Positions 16,461 to 25,876 of a stretch of 64,000 nucleotides of DNA are shown here, one piece after another; the first letter of the stretch is position 1, and the number at the start of each line of letters is the position of its first letter. This DNA comes from RGIG6353 sp045653035 (GTDB lineage Bacteria > Bacillota > Clostridia > Oscillospirales > SIG627). Both the position numbers and the translations under genes were made by a program. The stretch is from positions 1-64,000 of the forward strand of contig JAZOLO010000016.1 in the NCBI GenBank assembly GCA_045653035.1. The letters are read 5' to 3'. Under the pieces are notes generated by a model. It was not told the origin of the DNA and did not search any database. It worked only from the letters and a program-made list of their open reading frames with translations.

Positions 16461-18380
16461 ATGGCTAAAAAAGAAGTAAAAACTGATTTGTGGGTATGGG
16501 AGCTTTTGAAACAAGCAGAAATTCGCCTTGACGCACAAGGTAGCACCATACTTGAAATAGATAAAGCGTTAAAGACTGCATCCAAGAAAGGCACGGGACG
16601 AGTAGGCTTTCCCGAATATGTGGGAGTTGTTAAAGATTATCTTTTAGTTATAGAAGATAAAGCGGACTTGTCAAAACACGTCAAGCTAGACGACGGCGGT
16701 GTTATTAGTCAAGAGGTCGGGGCAGTTACCGACTACGCCGTTAATGGTGCGGTGTTCTACGGCAAGCACCTTGCAGAGCATACAAGCTACAAGAAAATTA
16801 TTGCCTTTGGTGTATCAGGCGACGAGAAAAAGCACAAGATTTCACCTGTGTATATAGACGAAACAGAGTATTATAGAGAGTTGCCAGAGGTTGAGTCTTT
16901 TATCTCTTTCAACGAAAGCAACATAGACGAGTATTTTGTACGTGAAGTGTTGAAAGAGGACACAGACAGCGAGAAAGAAACAGCCGTGATTTTTAAAGAC
17001 GCAGCCACTTTGCACGAAGATTTAAGGAACTATGGAAATCTTAAAGATACGGACAAGCCTTTGGTTGTTTCGGGCATACTGCTTGCACTCAGAGAAATAG
17101 AATTCAAAAACTTTTCCATCGACGAACTCACGGGCGACACTATCAAGACTGACGGCGATAAGATATACAGAGCGATTGCAGACAATCTGCAAAGAGCAAG
17201 TGTTTCGCCGGAAGTCAAAAAGCAAAAGCTTTTGTCACAGTTTGCACTAATCAAAGACACGGCAAAGCTCAACGAGGTTGAGCCAAAACTGAAAAAGACA
17301 CCGTTGAAACATTTCACCGAGTTTTTATATGACAAGATATATCGCTCTATCCGTTATAGCCAAAGTGCAGAAGATTACCTCGGCAGATTTTACGGTGAGT
17401 TTATGAGCTACTCAGGGGGCGACGGACAGACACTTGGAATTGTTTTGACACCAAAGCATATAACGGAGCTTTTCTGTGATTTGGTTGACATCAAACCGAC
17501 GGACACAGTTTTCGACCCATGCTGTGGAACGGCAGGCTTCTTGATTGCGGCTATGCACAAAATGTTAAAGCAGGCTGTCGGTCACAACGAAAAGCGGAAT
17601 ATAAGACAAAAGCAGCTGCACGGCGTTGAGCTTCAACCCTATATGTTCACAATAGCTACAACTAATATGATTTTGAGGGGCGACGGCAAGAGCAACCTTA
17701 TAGACACTGACTTTTTGAAGTTAAATCCCAATCGGTTGCAGCTAGTGGGTGCGACTGTTGGATTTATGAATCCGCCATACTCACAAGGCAGTAAAGCAAA
17801 CCCAGATTTATACGAGATTGCTTTCACAGAGCATCTGTTGAACAGCTTGACTGTCGGGGCGAGGTGTGCTGTCATTGTTCCGCAGTCTGCTATGACTGGC
17901 AAAAGCAAGGACGAGCAAGCTGTCAAAGATAGCATTTTGAAGCATCATACTCTTGAGGGCGTTATAACTCTAAATAAGGATACCTTCTATGGTGTGGGAG
18001 TTATGCCTTGTATTGCTCTCTTTACGGCAGGTGAGCCACACCCTACCGATAAAATATGTAAATTTATCAATTTTGAGAACGACGGCTACAAGGTGTCGCC
18101 ACACGTTGGCTTGGTAGAAACCGAATCCGCAAAGGACAAGAAAGCACATCTTTTGTCTGTGTGGCGTGAAGAAATGGAAGCCGAGAGCAAGTTCTGTGTA
18201 TATACAACAGTAGAAGCTGCCGATGAGTGGCTACATAGCTTTTACTATTTTAATGACGAGATACCCTCCGAGACGGACTTTGAAAAGACAATCGGCGACT
18301 ATTTGACATTTGAGTTTTCTATGATAATGCAAGGGCGTGAGTACCTTTTTGAGGAGGGCGACGAAAATGTTAAATCTTGA
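16461..18380 (+). CDS. BcgI-like type IIB restriction-methylation subunit (A)
   Basis: 639 residues combining nuclease and adenine methylase. The N terminus has a PD-(D/E)xK-like nuclease motif, P51-E52 followed by E65-D-K67. A helical linker leads to an N6-adenine methylase domain: motif I DPCCGTAGF (from D352), motif IV NPPY (437-440). Size, domain order and the 350-residue specificity partner match BcgI (A about 637, B about 341 residues), whose enzymes cut on both sides of their site. A stand-alone HsdM is the main alternative, but the N-terminal nuclease motif and absence of an hsdR gene argue against it. Codon use is more A/T-rich than neighbours, suggesting acquisition. Confidence 0.8.
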   Translation: MAKKEVKTDLWVWELLKQAEIRLDAQGSTILEIDKALKTASKKGTGRVGFPEYVGVVKDYLLVIEDKADLSKHVKLDDGGVISQEVGAVTDYAVNGAVFYGKHLAEHTSYKKIIAFGVSGDEKKHKISPVYIDETEYYRELPEVESFISFNESNIDEYFVREVLKEDTDSEKETAVIFKDAATLHEDLRNYGNLKDTDKPLVVSGILLALREIEFKNFSIDELTGDTIKTDGDKIYRAIADNLQRASVSPEVKKQKLLSQFALIKDTAKLNEVEPKLKKTPLKHFTEFLYDKIYRSIRYSQSAEDYLGRFYGEFMSYSGGDGQTLGIVLTPKHITELFCDLVDIKPTDTVFDPCCGTAGFLIAAMHKMLKQAVGHNEKRNIRQKQLHGVELQPYMFTIATTNMILRGDGKSNLIDTDFLKLNPNRLQLVGATVGFMNPPYSQGSKANPDLYEIAFTEHLLNSLTVGARCAVIVPQSAMTGKSKDEQAVKDSILKHHTLEGVITLNKDTFYGVGVMPCIALFTAGEPHPTDKICKFINFENDGYKVSPHVGLVETESAKDKKAHLLSVWREEMEAESKFCVYTTVEAADEWLHSFYYFNDEIPSETDFEKTIGDYLTFEFSMIMQGREYLFEEGDENVKS

Positions 18381-19419
18381 CGACAGAACATGGGAGCCGT
18401 TTTTCATCGGGGATATATTCACAGTTAAAAGACCGAAAGCACGCTCAGAAAAAGACTACAAAGACGGCAAGTCTCCTTTTGTAGCATCGGGAAACTTTAA
18501 CAACGGCGTTATAAGGTGCTGTGAGCCACACACAGACGAACCGCTTGACAAAGGAAACTGTATCACAGTCAGTCCCGTTGACGGAAGTGCTTTTTACCAG
18601 CAAAGCGACTTTTTAGGGCGTGGCGGTGCAGGGTCTTCTGTTCTCTTGCTGTACTGTGAACATATCAACAAATACTCGGGTTTATTCATTGCCCGATTGA
18701 TACGGCAGACTTGCTCAAAATACTGCTACGGCAAAATGGGAAACCAAGACGGCATTAAGCGTGAAAAGATACTCTTGCCCATTACCGACGACGTACAGCC
18801 AGACTATGAGTTTATGGAGCAGTACATAAGGGAACGAGAGGACAATCTCAGACAAAACTATATTACTCTTGTCAATGCGGAAATTTCTGTTCCACCGGTA
18901 CCGCTTGCGGAAAAGAAATGGGGTGAGTTCTTTATATGTGATATATTTTCATTAGAAAGTACAGCAAGCGGAATTGACGGAAATAAATTGTCAAAGGAGC
19001 AAGGCGAAATTCCATACTTGACAAGAACTGACTTGAACAACGGTTACAAAGCATTTGTAGGCAAGCAATCAGACAAGTATAAAAGAGATAACGGGAATTG
19101 CATAACGATAGGACTTGATACGCAGACAGCATTTTATCAGCCACATTCATTTTATACGGGTCAGAATGTTCAGGTGTTAAAGAATGACAGGCTGAACAAA
19201 TACAATGCAAAGTTTTTTATACCGCTATTACATAATGCAATGATATCATTGAATTGGGGTGGAAATGGTGCGACACTTGGACGATTAAAAAAGAAAAAGA
19301 TAGTTGTACCAATTACCGAAGAGGGTAGCCCCGATTATGAATATATGGAGCAGTACATCAAAGCCGTTATGTTGAAAAAGTATAAAAAATACCTTGAATA
19401 TGCACAGAAAAAGAATTGA
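18367..19419 (+). CDS. BcgI-like specificity subunit (B)
   Basis: 350 residues built from two similar halves: WEPFFIGDIF (from W9) and WGEFFICDIF (from W185), each ending in a DYE(F/Y)MEQYI helix (from D146 and D323). The 176-177-residue offset marks an internal duplication, giving two target-recognition domains, as expected for a protein reading a bipartite DNA site. The ATG at 18367 overlaps the A subunit by 14 bases and has GGAGGG eight bases upstream, better than a GTG ten codons earlier. The recognised sequence cannot be predicted from here. Confidence 0.8.
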   Translation: MLNLDDRTWEPFFIGDIFTVKRPKARSEKDYKDGKSPFVASGNFNNGVIRCCEPHTDEPLDKGNCITVSPVDGSAFYQQSDFLGRGGAGSSVLLLYCEHINKYSGLFIARLIRQTCSKYCYGKMGNQDGIKREKILLPITDDVQPDYEFMEQYIREREDNLRQNYITLVNAEISVPPVPLAEKKWGEFFICDIFSLESTASGIDGNKLSKEQGEIPYLTRTDLNNGYKAFVGKQSDKYKRDNGNCITIGLDTQTAFYQPHSFYTGQNVQVLKNDRLNKYNAKFFIPLLHNAMISLNWGGNGATLGRLKKKKIVVPITEEGSPDYEYMEQYIKAVMLKKYKKYLEYAQKKN

Positions 19420-19436
19420 AGAATACATTTAGATGG

Positions 19437-19475
19437 GAGTCATCGGCTGAATCGGTGACTCTCGTTTCGGTTTTC
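19437..19475 (+). terminator. Likely terminator after the BcgI-like operon
   Basis: A 9-base-pair stem (GAGTCATCG with CGGTGACTC, one G-T pair) followed by an interrupted T-rich tract, 17 bases after the B-subunit stop. Confidence 0.5.
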
Positions 19476-19593
19476 GTGTATATTTCAACAAAAAATTATT
19501 CCACAAAATAAAGTTATGTTTAAATAAACTTCTCCTTGACGAAAAAGGAAAAATGAGTTATGATAATTATAATTGACAGAAAGGAGCAGTAAC

Positions 19594-20544
19594 GTGAGCG
19601 ATACCGAAAAAAGCTACAGAATTAAAAAGAAGCTTATGGAAGACACCTTTGCAGTGCCGAGAACGCTTATAAAAACACTGTCAGAGGCACGTCAGCACGA
19701 GCTTAAAATTTTTCTCGTTCTTGCTGCTCTTGAGGATACAGAGGACTACTACACCGAGGAAGCACTTTTCTCTGAGGTGAGTGAATACGTGACCGAGGCG
19801 GAGTTTTCGGAGGGTCTTGCTTTTCTTCGCGGTGCAGGACTTATCGAGAAGCCTTCGGGCGGAAGAAGGAAAAAAATCGTTGAGGAAGAAAAGAAAGAGT
19901 CTGTGCACAAAGCATCTCACAGGGTGGCATACTCCTCGGAGTTTCTTGCAAAAGAGGCAGATAAGGGCGATTTCGGCGAGCTTGTTAATTACGCTACCAT
20001 GAGACTCGGAAAGAGCTTCAGCACTGCCGAGCTCTCAACGCTTTATTCCTTTAAGGACCAGCTCCTTTTACCATGTGACGTTATTATGCTTGGCATCGAG
20101 CATTGTGCGTCCGAGGGTAAGGCATCCATAAGATATATAGAAAAGTTTCTTCTAGACCTTGCTAACAGAGGTATTACCGATTACGAAGGTGCCGAAGAAT
20201 ACATAAGAAACCGCAACGCGTATCTCTCCTTTGAGGGTAAGATAAGAAGACTTGCGGGAATAGACAAGAGAACTCTTACTGCCCGAGAAAAGGCATTTAT
20301 ATCTGCATGGCAGGAAATGGATTTTTCCTTCGATATGATAAAGCTTGCCTACGACAGAACGGTGGACAACACCAAGGAATTTTCCATGAGGTATATGAAC
20401 AAAATTCTTGAAAACTGGAAAAATGCAGGCTTTAAGACTGTGAACGAGGTTGAATCAGGGGATACGAAGCCCGAATCGCCCTCAAACGGTGACAGCTTTA
20501 ACCTTGACGACTTTTTCAAGGCGGCAGTTGAAAGAAACCAATAA
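19594..20544 (+). CDS. dnaD: DnaD-domain replication initiation protein
   Basis: 316 residues. A winged-helix-like N-terminal half (KTLSEARQHELKIFLVLAAL, TEAEFSEGLAFLRGAGLIEK) is joined to a DnaD/DnaB_2 region around residues 130-215 and a second copy around 215-285 ending near YMNKILENWKNAG. DnaD proteins help recruit the replicative helicase at oriC and stalled forks. The helicase-loader gene lies 12 bases downstream, the arrangement expected for a primosome pair. GTG at 19594 is the start, with AAGGAG seven bases upstream; a TTG seven codons earlier lacks one. Confidence 0.87.
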   Translation: MSDTEKSYRIKKKLMEDTFAVPRTLIKTLSEARQHELKIFLVLAALEDTEDYYTEEALFSEVSEYVTEAEFSEGLAFLRGAGLIEKPSGGRRKKIVEEEKKESVHKASHRVAYSSEFLAKEADKGDFGELVNYATMRLGKSFSTAELSTLYSFKDQLLLPCDVIMLGIEHCASEGKASIRYIEKFLLDLANRGITDYEGAEEYIRNRNAYLSFEGKIRRLAGIDKRTLTAREKAFISAWQEMDFSFDMIKLAYDRTVDNTKEFSMRYMNKILENWKNAGFKTVNEVESGDTKPESPSNGDSFNLDDFFKAAVERNQ

Positions 20545-20556
20545 AGGAAGAAAAAC

Positions 20557-21495
20557 ATGAGTATTTTCGATACGTTTAAGAACAAGGCTGACAAAGCCCG
20601 TGAGGCAGCGGACCGTCGCTCTCTTGAGGTGTGGGAAAAGGACCCCGAGATAAAGAGGGTGGAGGACGAGCTTTCAAGGGTTGGTATGGCTTTCCTTGCG
20701 GCAGCCCTCGGTGACGAGGAAAAGCGTGAGGCTGAATATAAAAAGCTTGAAAACAGAATAGCACTTCTTAAAAATGAAAGACGTGACAGGCTTATTTCCC
20801 TTGGTTACCCTGCCGACTACACCGACGTAAAATACGAGTGCGAGAAGTGTTCGGATACGGGCTACGTTGGAATTAAGATGTGCGACTGCCTGAAGCGTGA
20901 AATTATAAAAGAGAACTACAAAAATTCGGGACTTGGCCGATATCTTGAAAAGCAGACCTTTGATAATTTCGATATCTCCCTTTATCCCTTTGGTGAAAAC
21001 AGAGAAAAGATGAAAAGAATTCTTGATAAGGCGAAGGCGTATGCCCAGGGCTTTACAAGAGACAGTGCCGACTCGCTTCTCTTTCTCGGAGGTACGGGAC
21101 TTGGTAAAACTCACCTTTCCTCTGCTATCGCAAAGGTGGTTATAGAAAAGGGATATTCGGTGTGCTACGAGAGTGCACAGAACATAATCACAGCCTTTGA
21201 AAGAGAGCGTTTTCTCAAAGATGGTGAGAAGTCAAGATGTGACGTGTACTTTGACTCCGACCTTCTCATTATCGACGACCTTGGTGCTGAAATACAGAGC
21301 AAGAACTCGGTTTCTTATTTCTATACCCTTATAAACACAAGACTAATTTCGGGAAAGGCTGTAATCGTTTCAACAAACCTTTCGCCCGAAGAACTCAAGC
21401 GTCACTATGAGTCGAGAATAGTCTCCCGCCTTCTTGGTGAATATAAGGTGTCACTCTTCGAGGGTGAGGACGTTAGAAGGAAAAAAATACAGTGA
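20557..21495 (+). CDS. DnaC/DnaI-type helicase loader ATPase
   Basis: 312 residues. A helical N-terminal part leads to a zinc site (CEKCSDTG, then CDC, about residues 92-110) and an AAA+ core with GGTGLGKT (about 178-185) and LLIIDDLGAE. It would load the DnaB/DnaC replicative helicase with DnaD. Homologous proteins also occur in IstB and phage systems, but pairing with dnaD and the zinc motif make a chromosomal loader most likely. Its stop codon lies in the loop of a terminator hairpin. Confidence 0.88.
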   Translation: MSIFDTFKNKADKAREAADRRSLEVWEKDPEIKRVEDELSRVGMAFLAAALGDEEKREAEYKKLENRIALLKNERRDRLISLGYPADYTDVKYECEKCSDTGYVGIKMCDCLKREIIKENYKNSGLGRYLEKQTFDNFDISLYPFGENREKMKRILDKAKAYAQGFTRDSADSLLFLGGTGLGKTHLSSAIAKVVIEKGYSVCYESAQNIITAFERERFLKDGEKSRCDVYFDSDLLIIDDLGAEIQSKNSVSYFYTLINTRLISGKAVIVSTNLSPEELKRHYESRIVSRLLGEYKVSLFEGEDVRRKKIQ

Positions 21496-21507
21496 ACTGT
21501 ATTTTTT
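21482..21507 (+). terminator. Terminator overlapping the helicase-loader stop
   Basis: AAAAAATACAGT / ACTGTATTTTTT with the TGA stop codon in the turn; the right arm supplies the T-run. Confidence 0.7.
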
Positions 21508-21533
21508 GAAGTAATAAGTAATAGTGAAGAAGT

Positions 21534-21631
21534 AAGGATAATTTGCTTTAAGGCAAATTATCCTTTTCTATTCACTCTTCACTAAATAAAACAAAGTGGC
21601 AAGGCTTTCGCCTTGCCACTTTGTTTTATTT
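21534..21631. terminator. Two convergent-gene terminator hairpins
   Basis: First hairpin: AAGGATAATTTGC / GCAAATTATCCTT (21534-21565) with TTTTC on the plus strand. Second: a 22-base-pair perfect stem with a TTTC loop (21584-21631), A/T-rich at both outer ends, able to stop transcription from both sides. It overlaps the stop codon of the minus-strand gene. Confidence 0.8.
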
Positions 21632-24265
21632 AACTTCTTTTCCTGTAAATCCAAAGGTCAACTGCATACGCGGTGTGCATCTGTTAAGGGGTCTTGCTTC
21701 AAGGGAAGCCTTGAATTTTCCTCTCGGTGCTTTAAAGTTCTCCTGTGAGAACCAAATAGGTCTTTCGTTGCCGTAGCGGTCAATTGCTTTCGCAGTCTTA
21801 CCGTCCCATTCAATGAAGTCTCCCGACTGTAATTCACACTCAAACTGGAGCCAAGCATCTCCTATTCTGACAGTAGGATTCTTGTAAATCTCGTGAACGT
21901 GCTGGTATGCCATAACAGAGGACATTCTGACACCATCCATATCACCCTCGGTGAAGATACTGAGCTTTGTTATTCTGTTGTTGTTGAGGGAGGAACGGAA
22001 TCTTGCATAAATTCCTTCGTCCTTTTCAAACTCGTGGTCATTTCTCTCGCCGTTGTCAGATTCGAGAAGAACGAACTCGCGCCAGCCCTTGAAGTCAAGG
22101 TCAATGATGTACTCGCCGAAGCCAAGCTCTGAGTTGGTGGCACATCTGAGCTTGATACATATTTTGCCACCACGTCCGTTGCCGTAAACCTTTACAACCT
22201 TTGCAAGGTTATCCGAGAAGTCGATTTCGGTGCCGTAGTTTATTTCAAGCTTCTGGGAGAGAAGGTCCTGATTTTCATCTAATCTAATCATAACCATGGG
22301 GTTATTTTTTAGAGTCGAGTGCATAGCCTCTATTCTCACAAAAGGCACCTGTGCTCCAAAGGGATTACTGAACTGTCCTGCGTTTCTTTGCTTATCGGAG
22401 AGATCGTAAAGCTTTGCGAATTGGTAGTCCTTTTCAACAAAAACGTACTTACCTCCACGCTTTTCTTTCAGGTGGTATTCGTACTTGCCGTCAATGAGTT
22501 TCTGACGGTATTCCTCCGAGAAGTACTGTGCTTTTCTCAGCTCGTCATATTTTTTATAGATGGCGATGTTACGTCTCATACCGTAGTATCTTGTAAGATC
22601 CTCTTTTTTTATACTGTTGTATACGTTGGAGAAATCGTACATAACGGCAAGAGAGCCCATGTGCTCGATAGAGTCTGTGTGATGATATTTTGTATGCTCG
22701 CCTCCAGGATAAGCTTCGGTTAGGGGATAGAAGTTATACCAGCCAAGTGTGGGTGCCATGTGGCGGTCAACAAACTGTTTGTTGCGGCTTACGTGCCAAA
22801 GATTGAAATTCTTGTATCCGCGGAAGGGGGTATCGCTTGCACCTGTACGTCCTCTGGAGCCGTACATGGAAGGAACTGTTGCGGCGGTTTCAAGAACGGG
22901 GTAGGTGTTACAGTTTTTGAGTACCTCGTGAATGAACTGTGCGATATAGAACCAAACCTCGTCTTCTTTGTCACAGTGAGCGAACATACCGTCGAGAGCA
23001 TCGAGGTAAATCATCTTAAATCCACCCTCGTTGTAGGTCTTGGCGGTGCGTCTTGCTATGTCAAGGAAGAGATCGGAGCCAAGTACGGGAGTGAGCCCAT
23101 GATAGTGACCTTCAAGGTGCTTGACTGTCTCGCCCTTTTTGTGGGAAACTGCCTTTGTTCCTGCAGCACCTCTCTCGGTGATTCTCAAACCGTTCTTTTC
23201 AATATCGAAACGCAAAAGCTCCTCCCCGATAAGTATCAAGGGAGAGTTGTTTACGCAAAAGCCACGGTCTTTGGGGATAAGTGCTGTATCCTCCACAAGC
23301 TTTATAAAATCTGTCTTATCGTCAATATTGTCTGCAAGTGTGTAGGTGCCCATAACTTTAAGCTGTTTTTGATTTTCGGGCTTTGAAAGGATAGTGTCAA
23401 CGTCATAGTTGATGTAGAAGGAATAGGTGTGAAGACCTGCCGACATGCCATTCGCTTCAAGAACGTCTGAAAAGTTCTCCTTAAATTCAGCAGGGCTGTC
23501 GTAGTGTTCAAATTTGAAGTCGCCCTGACGGAAGGACTGCGAGCCCTTGTGAATATCTATCTGGTCAACGCCCAGTGACTTTAAGTATTCAAGGTTGTCC
23601 TCAACCCATTCTCTCGTGGTAAAGTGCTGAATGGTGTAGTTGCCAAAGTTGAGACGGGAGTCGCGTGCAAAGGCACCTCCTGTTTCGGAATAGATACCCC
23701 TGTTTTTATCTATGTTACGGAAAACTTCTTTGAGAAGAGTGTTGTGCTCGATGATGGGAGCGATTATGAGACCGAGCTTTGCACCCACAGTACCAAGGTG
23801 AGGGAATACTCTGCCCACTGTTTCAAGGCTCTTGCCATCGGGAAAGTAAAGGGGGTCTACCCATATTGTCATGGGCACTGTTATCGCCGCGGTATTATTT
23901 TTGTCAAGGTAGTCATAGTCATACTTCACATATACCATGTGCATCTTGTAGATGCCCTCGGGAAGGTCGGTGATAACTTCAAAGGTGAAGTAGTTTTGCT
24001 TTACTTCAACTTTTACGTCGAAGGAGCCCTTTTCGGTGTCAACGGTTATAACGTCACCCTTGAGAGCAAGACCTGTTACCTCAACTGTTTGCTTGCTGTG
24101 CTTCTCTTTGAACAAGGTGAAAAAGCAGGTTTCCTCGCCTCTGATGTCACGATTCGTTTTTTTGTCAATTACTTTTTCTACCAAAGAGTTTTTCTTTGAT
24201 ATTGCGATTTCGGCATAGTCGTTTTCAAAAACAATACAGTTTTTGAGCTCTTTTACTTGTGCCAT
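21626..24265 (-). CDS. Large putative glycoside hydrolase, family not assigned
   Basis: 879 residues with no signal peptide or membrane segment, so probably cytoplasmic. The middle (about 200-560) reads like a TIM-barrel glycosidase: repeated strand-helix units, acidic residues at strand ends (VDQIDIHKGS, FKMIYLDALDGMFAH), and many aromatics and histidines. The N-terminal 200 residues and the C-terminal 230 are beta-rich, the latter resembling a jelly-roll carbohydrate-binding module. I cannot name a family. The substrate is unknown and there is no linked transporter. RBS CGGAGG precedes the ATG. Confidence 0.55.
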   Translation of the reverse strand: MAQVKELKNCIVFENDYAEIAISKKNSLVEKVIDKKTNRDIRGEETCFFTLFKEKHSKQTVEVTGLALKGDVITVDTEKGSFDVKVEVKQNYFTFEVITDLPEGIYKMHMVYVKYDYDYLDKNNTAAITVPMTIWVDPLYFPDGKSLETVGRVFPHLGTVGAKLGLIIAPIIEHNTLLKEVFRNIDKNRGIYSETGGAFARDSRLNFGNYTIQHFTTREWVEDNLEYLKSLGVDQIDIHKGSQSFRQGDFKFEHYDSPAEFKENFSDVLEANGMSAGLHTYSFYINYDVDTILSKPENQKQLKVMGTYTLADNIDDKTDFIKLVEDTALIPKDRGFCVNNSPLILIGEELLRFDIEKNGLRITERGAAGTKAVSHKKGETVKHLEGHYHGLTPVLGSDLFLDIARRTAKTYNEGGFKMIYLDALDGMFAHCDKEDEVWFYIAQFIHEVLKNCNTYPVLETAATVPSMYGSRGRTGASDTPFRGYKNFNLWHVSRNKQFVDRHMAPTLGWYNFYPLTEAYPGGEHTKYHHTDSIEHMGSLAVMYDFSNVYNSIKKEDLTRYYGMRRNIAIYKKYDELRKAQYFSEEYRQKLIDGKYEYHLKEKRGGKYVFVEKDYQFAKLYDLSDKQRNAGQFSNPFGAQVPFVRIEAMHSTLKNNPMVMIRLDENQDLLSQKLEINYGTEIDFSDNLAKVVKVYGNGRGGKICIKLRCATNSELGFGEYIIDLDFKGWREFVLLESDNGERNDHEFEKDEGIYARFRSSLNNNRITKLSIFTEGDMDGVRMSSVMAYQHVHEIYKNPTVRIGDAWLQFECELQSGDFIEWDGKTAKAIDRYGNERPIWFSQENFKAPRGKFKASLEARPLNRCTPRMQLTFGFTGKEVK

Positions 24266-24289
24266 AATAAAATCCTCCGTTAAAATAAG

Positions 24290-24302
24290 TGCATTAAATG
24301 CA
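24290..24302. promoter_or_regulatory. Candidate operator before the glycosidase-like gene
   Basis: A 13-base palindrome, TGCATTAAATGCA, 25 bases upstream of the start codon. Possible repressor site; no regulator gene is adjacent. Confidence 0.3.
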
Positions 24303-24596
24303 TTTTTGAGTCGAATTTTACTTTTTCTGCAAATTCTTTCTCCTTGCGTTTACCTTACCATAAAAAGCAGTGAAAGTCAATAAAAAAGATAAAAACTTTT
24401 ATGCTTTTATATAATTGTTAACGAAGCGTATGATACTTTTAGTTAAAATAAAAATGGGGCTTAAGGGTGGAGCTTTTCTTTGTGAAAATTATATTATATG
24501 ACCCTAAAATGCCTTCGTATATCTTCATTTGGGGTCCATCCCCCTTTTTTATTTGCACACTTTAATTTTTTTAAAAAATGAAAATGGAGGAATGTG

Positions 24597-24625
24597 TTGA
24601 TTTATTCAGAATTTTGTGATATAAT
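24597..24625 (+). promoter_or_regulatory. Sigma-A promoter for pit
   Basis: TTGATT (24597-24602), 17-base spacer, TATAAT (24620-24625). I saw no convincing PhoB/PhoP box. Confidence 0.6.
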
Positions 24626-24807
24626 GCTATAAAATGGTGTTGGGAATCGGTTTATTTGCAACCAAGGATGTTTTTGTACCTATTTTAAGCCTTTTGTAGA
24701 TATAATTTAATTTGCTTTTTACATTCAACGCAAATTTTGCAGATTGCATAAAATGACGTAAAATTTGAGCGGTTGACGCTTATGAAAAACACAAGAAAGG
24801 ACAGCGT

Positions 24808-25857
24808 ATGGATTTTTTAGAATTTTTTGGGCAGATGACATCAAATCCGCTTTTGTTTGTCGCTGTGTCACTCACGCTTGGTGTTATATTGGTAAACGGT
24901 TGGACAGATGCGCCAAACGCAATAGCCACCTGTGTCGTAACAAGATGCATACCGCCTAAAGCGGCAATACTTATGGCGGCAGTCTTTAATTTTCTCGGCG
25001 TTTTTGTAATGACACAGATCAACAACAAGGTTGCCGTCACAATAACAAGTATGGTACATTTTGGAGATAACTCAGGAGAAACCATTATCATTGTTTTGTG
25101 TGCTGCAATGCTGGCGATTGTTATTTGGGCAACTCTTGCGTGGGCATTCGGTATCCCTACGAGCGAAAGCCACGCACTTATAGCAGGACTTACAGGCGGG
25201 GCTATGGCGCTGAACGGTGTTGATGCCATTGTCTGGAGTGAATGGAGTAAGGTTTTGATTGGCATCGTGATTTCGGTGGTGTTGGGCTTCGGACTCGCAT
25301 GGCTCATCGGAAAGCTGGTTACACAGATTTGTTATAGTATGAATAGACCGAAAACCGAACCGTTCTTCAGAGGTGCTCAAATTGCCGGAGCTGCTGCAAT
25401 GGCTTTTATGCATGGAGCACAGGACGGTCAGAAGTTTATGGGTATTATCTTACTGTGTGTATTCACTCTGCAAGGCACAGCTGTCGCAGTTTCCTTTGCA
25501 ATACCCACGTGGCTTATGATCGTTTGCTCTATCGTTATGGGAGCAGGAACAGCAATAGGCGGTAAGAAAATTATTAAATCTGTCGGAATGGATATGGTAA
25601 AGCTTGAAAAGTATCAGGGCTTCTCGGCGGATATTGCCTCTGCTATTTCACTTGTATTTTGCTCAATGTTTGGACTTCCCGTATCCACAACGCACGTAAA
25701 AACTACCTCTATTATGGGTGTCGGTGCGGTTAAAAGAATATCCGCTATCAACTTTGGTGTGGTAAAGGAAATGGTTATGACATGGATTCTTACCTTCCCA
25801 GGATGCGGATTGCTTGCATACCTTGTAACAAAACTGTTCTTGCTTATCTTTAACTAA
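24808..25857 (+). CDS. pit: PiT-family inorganic phosphate transporter
   Basis: 349 residues, about ten membrane helices, with the two family repeats: NGWTDAPNAIATCVVTR near residue 31 and MHGAQDGQKFMGIILL near residue 205. PiT proteins move phosphate, often as a metal-phosphate complex, with protons or sodium. The DUF47 gene follows by 19 bases, a standard pairing. RBS AAAGGA before the ATG. The pit-DUF47 segment contains at least five GATC sites in about 1.7 kb whereas most neighbouring genes have none, hinting at recent acquisition. Confidence 0.93.
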   Translation: MDFLEFFGQMTSNPLLFVAVSLTLGVILVNGWTDAPNAIATCVVTRCIPPKAAILMAAVFNFLGVFVMTQINNKVAVTITSMVHFGDNSGETIIIVLCAAMLAIVIWATLAWAFGIPTSESHALIAGLTGGAMALNGVDAIVWSEWSKVLIGIVISVVLGFGLAWLIGKLVTQICYSMNRPKTEPFFRGAQIAGAAAMAFMHGAQDGQKFMGIILLCVFTLQGTAVAVSFAIPTWLMIVCSIVMGAGTAIGGKKIIKSVGMDMVKLEKYQGFSADIASAISLVFCSMFGLPVSTTHVKTTSIMGVGAVKRISAINFGVVKEMVMTWILTFPGCGLLAYLVTKLFLLIFN

Positions 25858-25876
25858 CAGAAAGGAAATATTTAAA

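Larger units (their letters stand above)
24266..24807. other. 542-base intergenic region upstream of pit
   Basis: A/T-rich, no gene seen. It contains the upstream region of the glycosidase-like gene (24266-24360), an unassigned stretch, and the pit promoter at 24597-24625 followed by a leader of roughly 175 bases. I found no recognised riboswitch, though a leader of this length could hold one. Confidence 0.5.
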
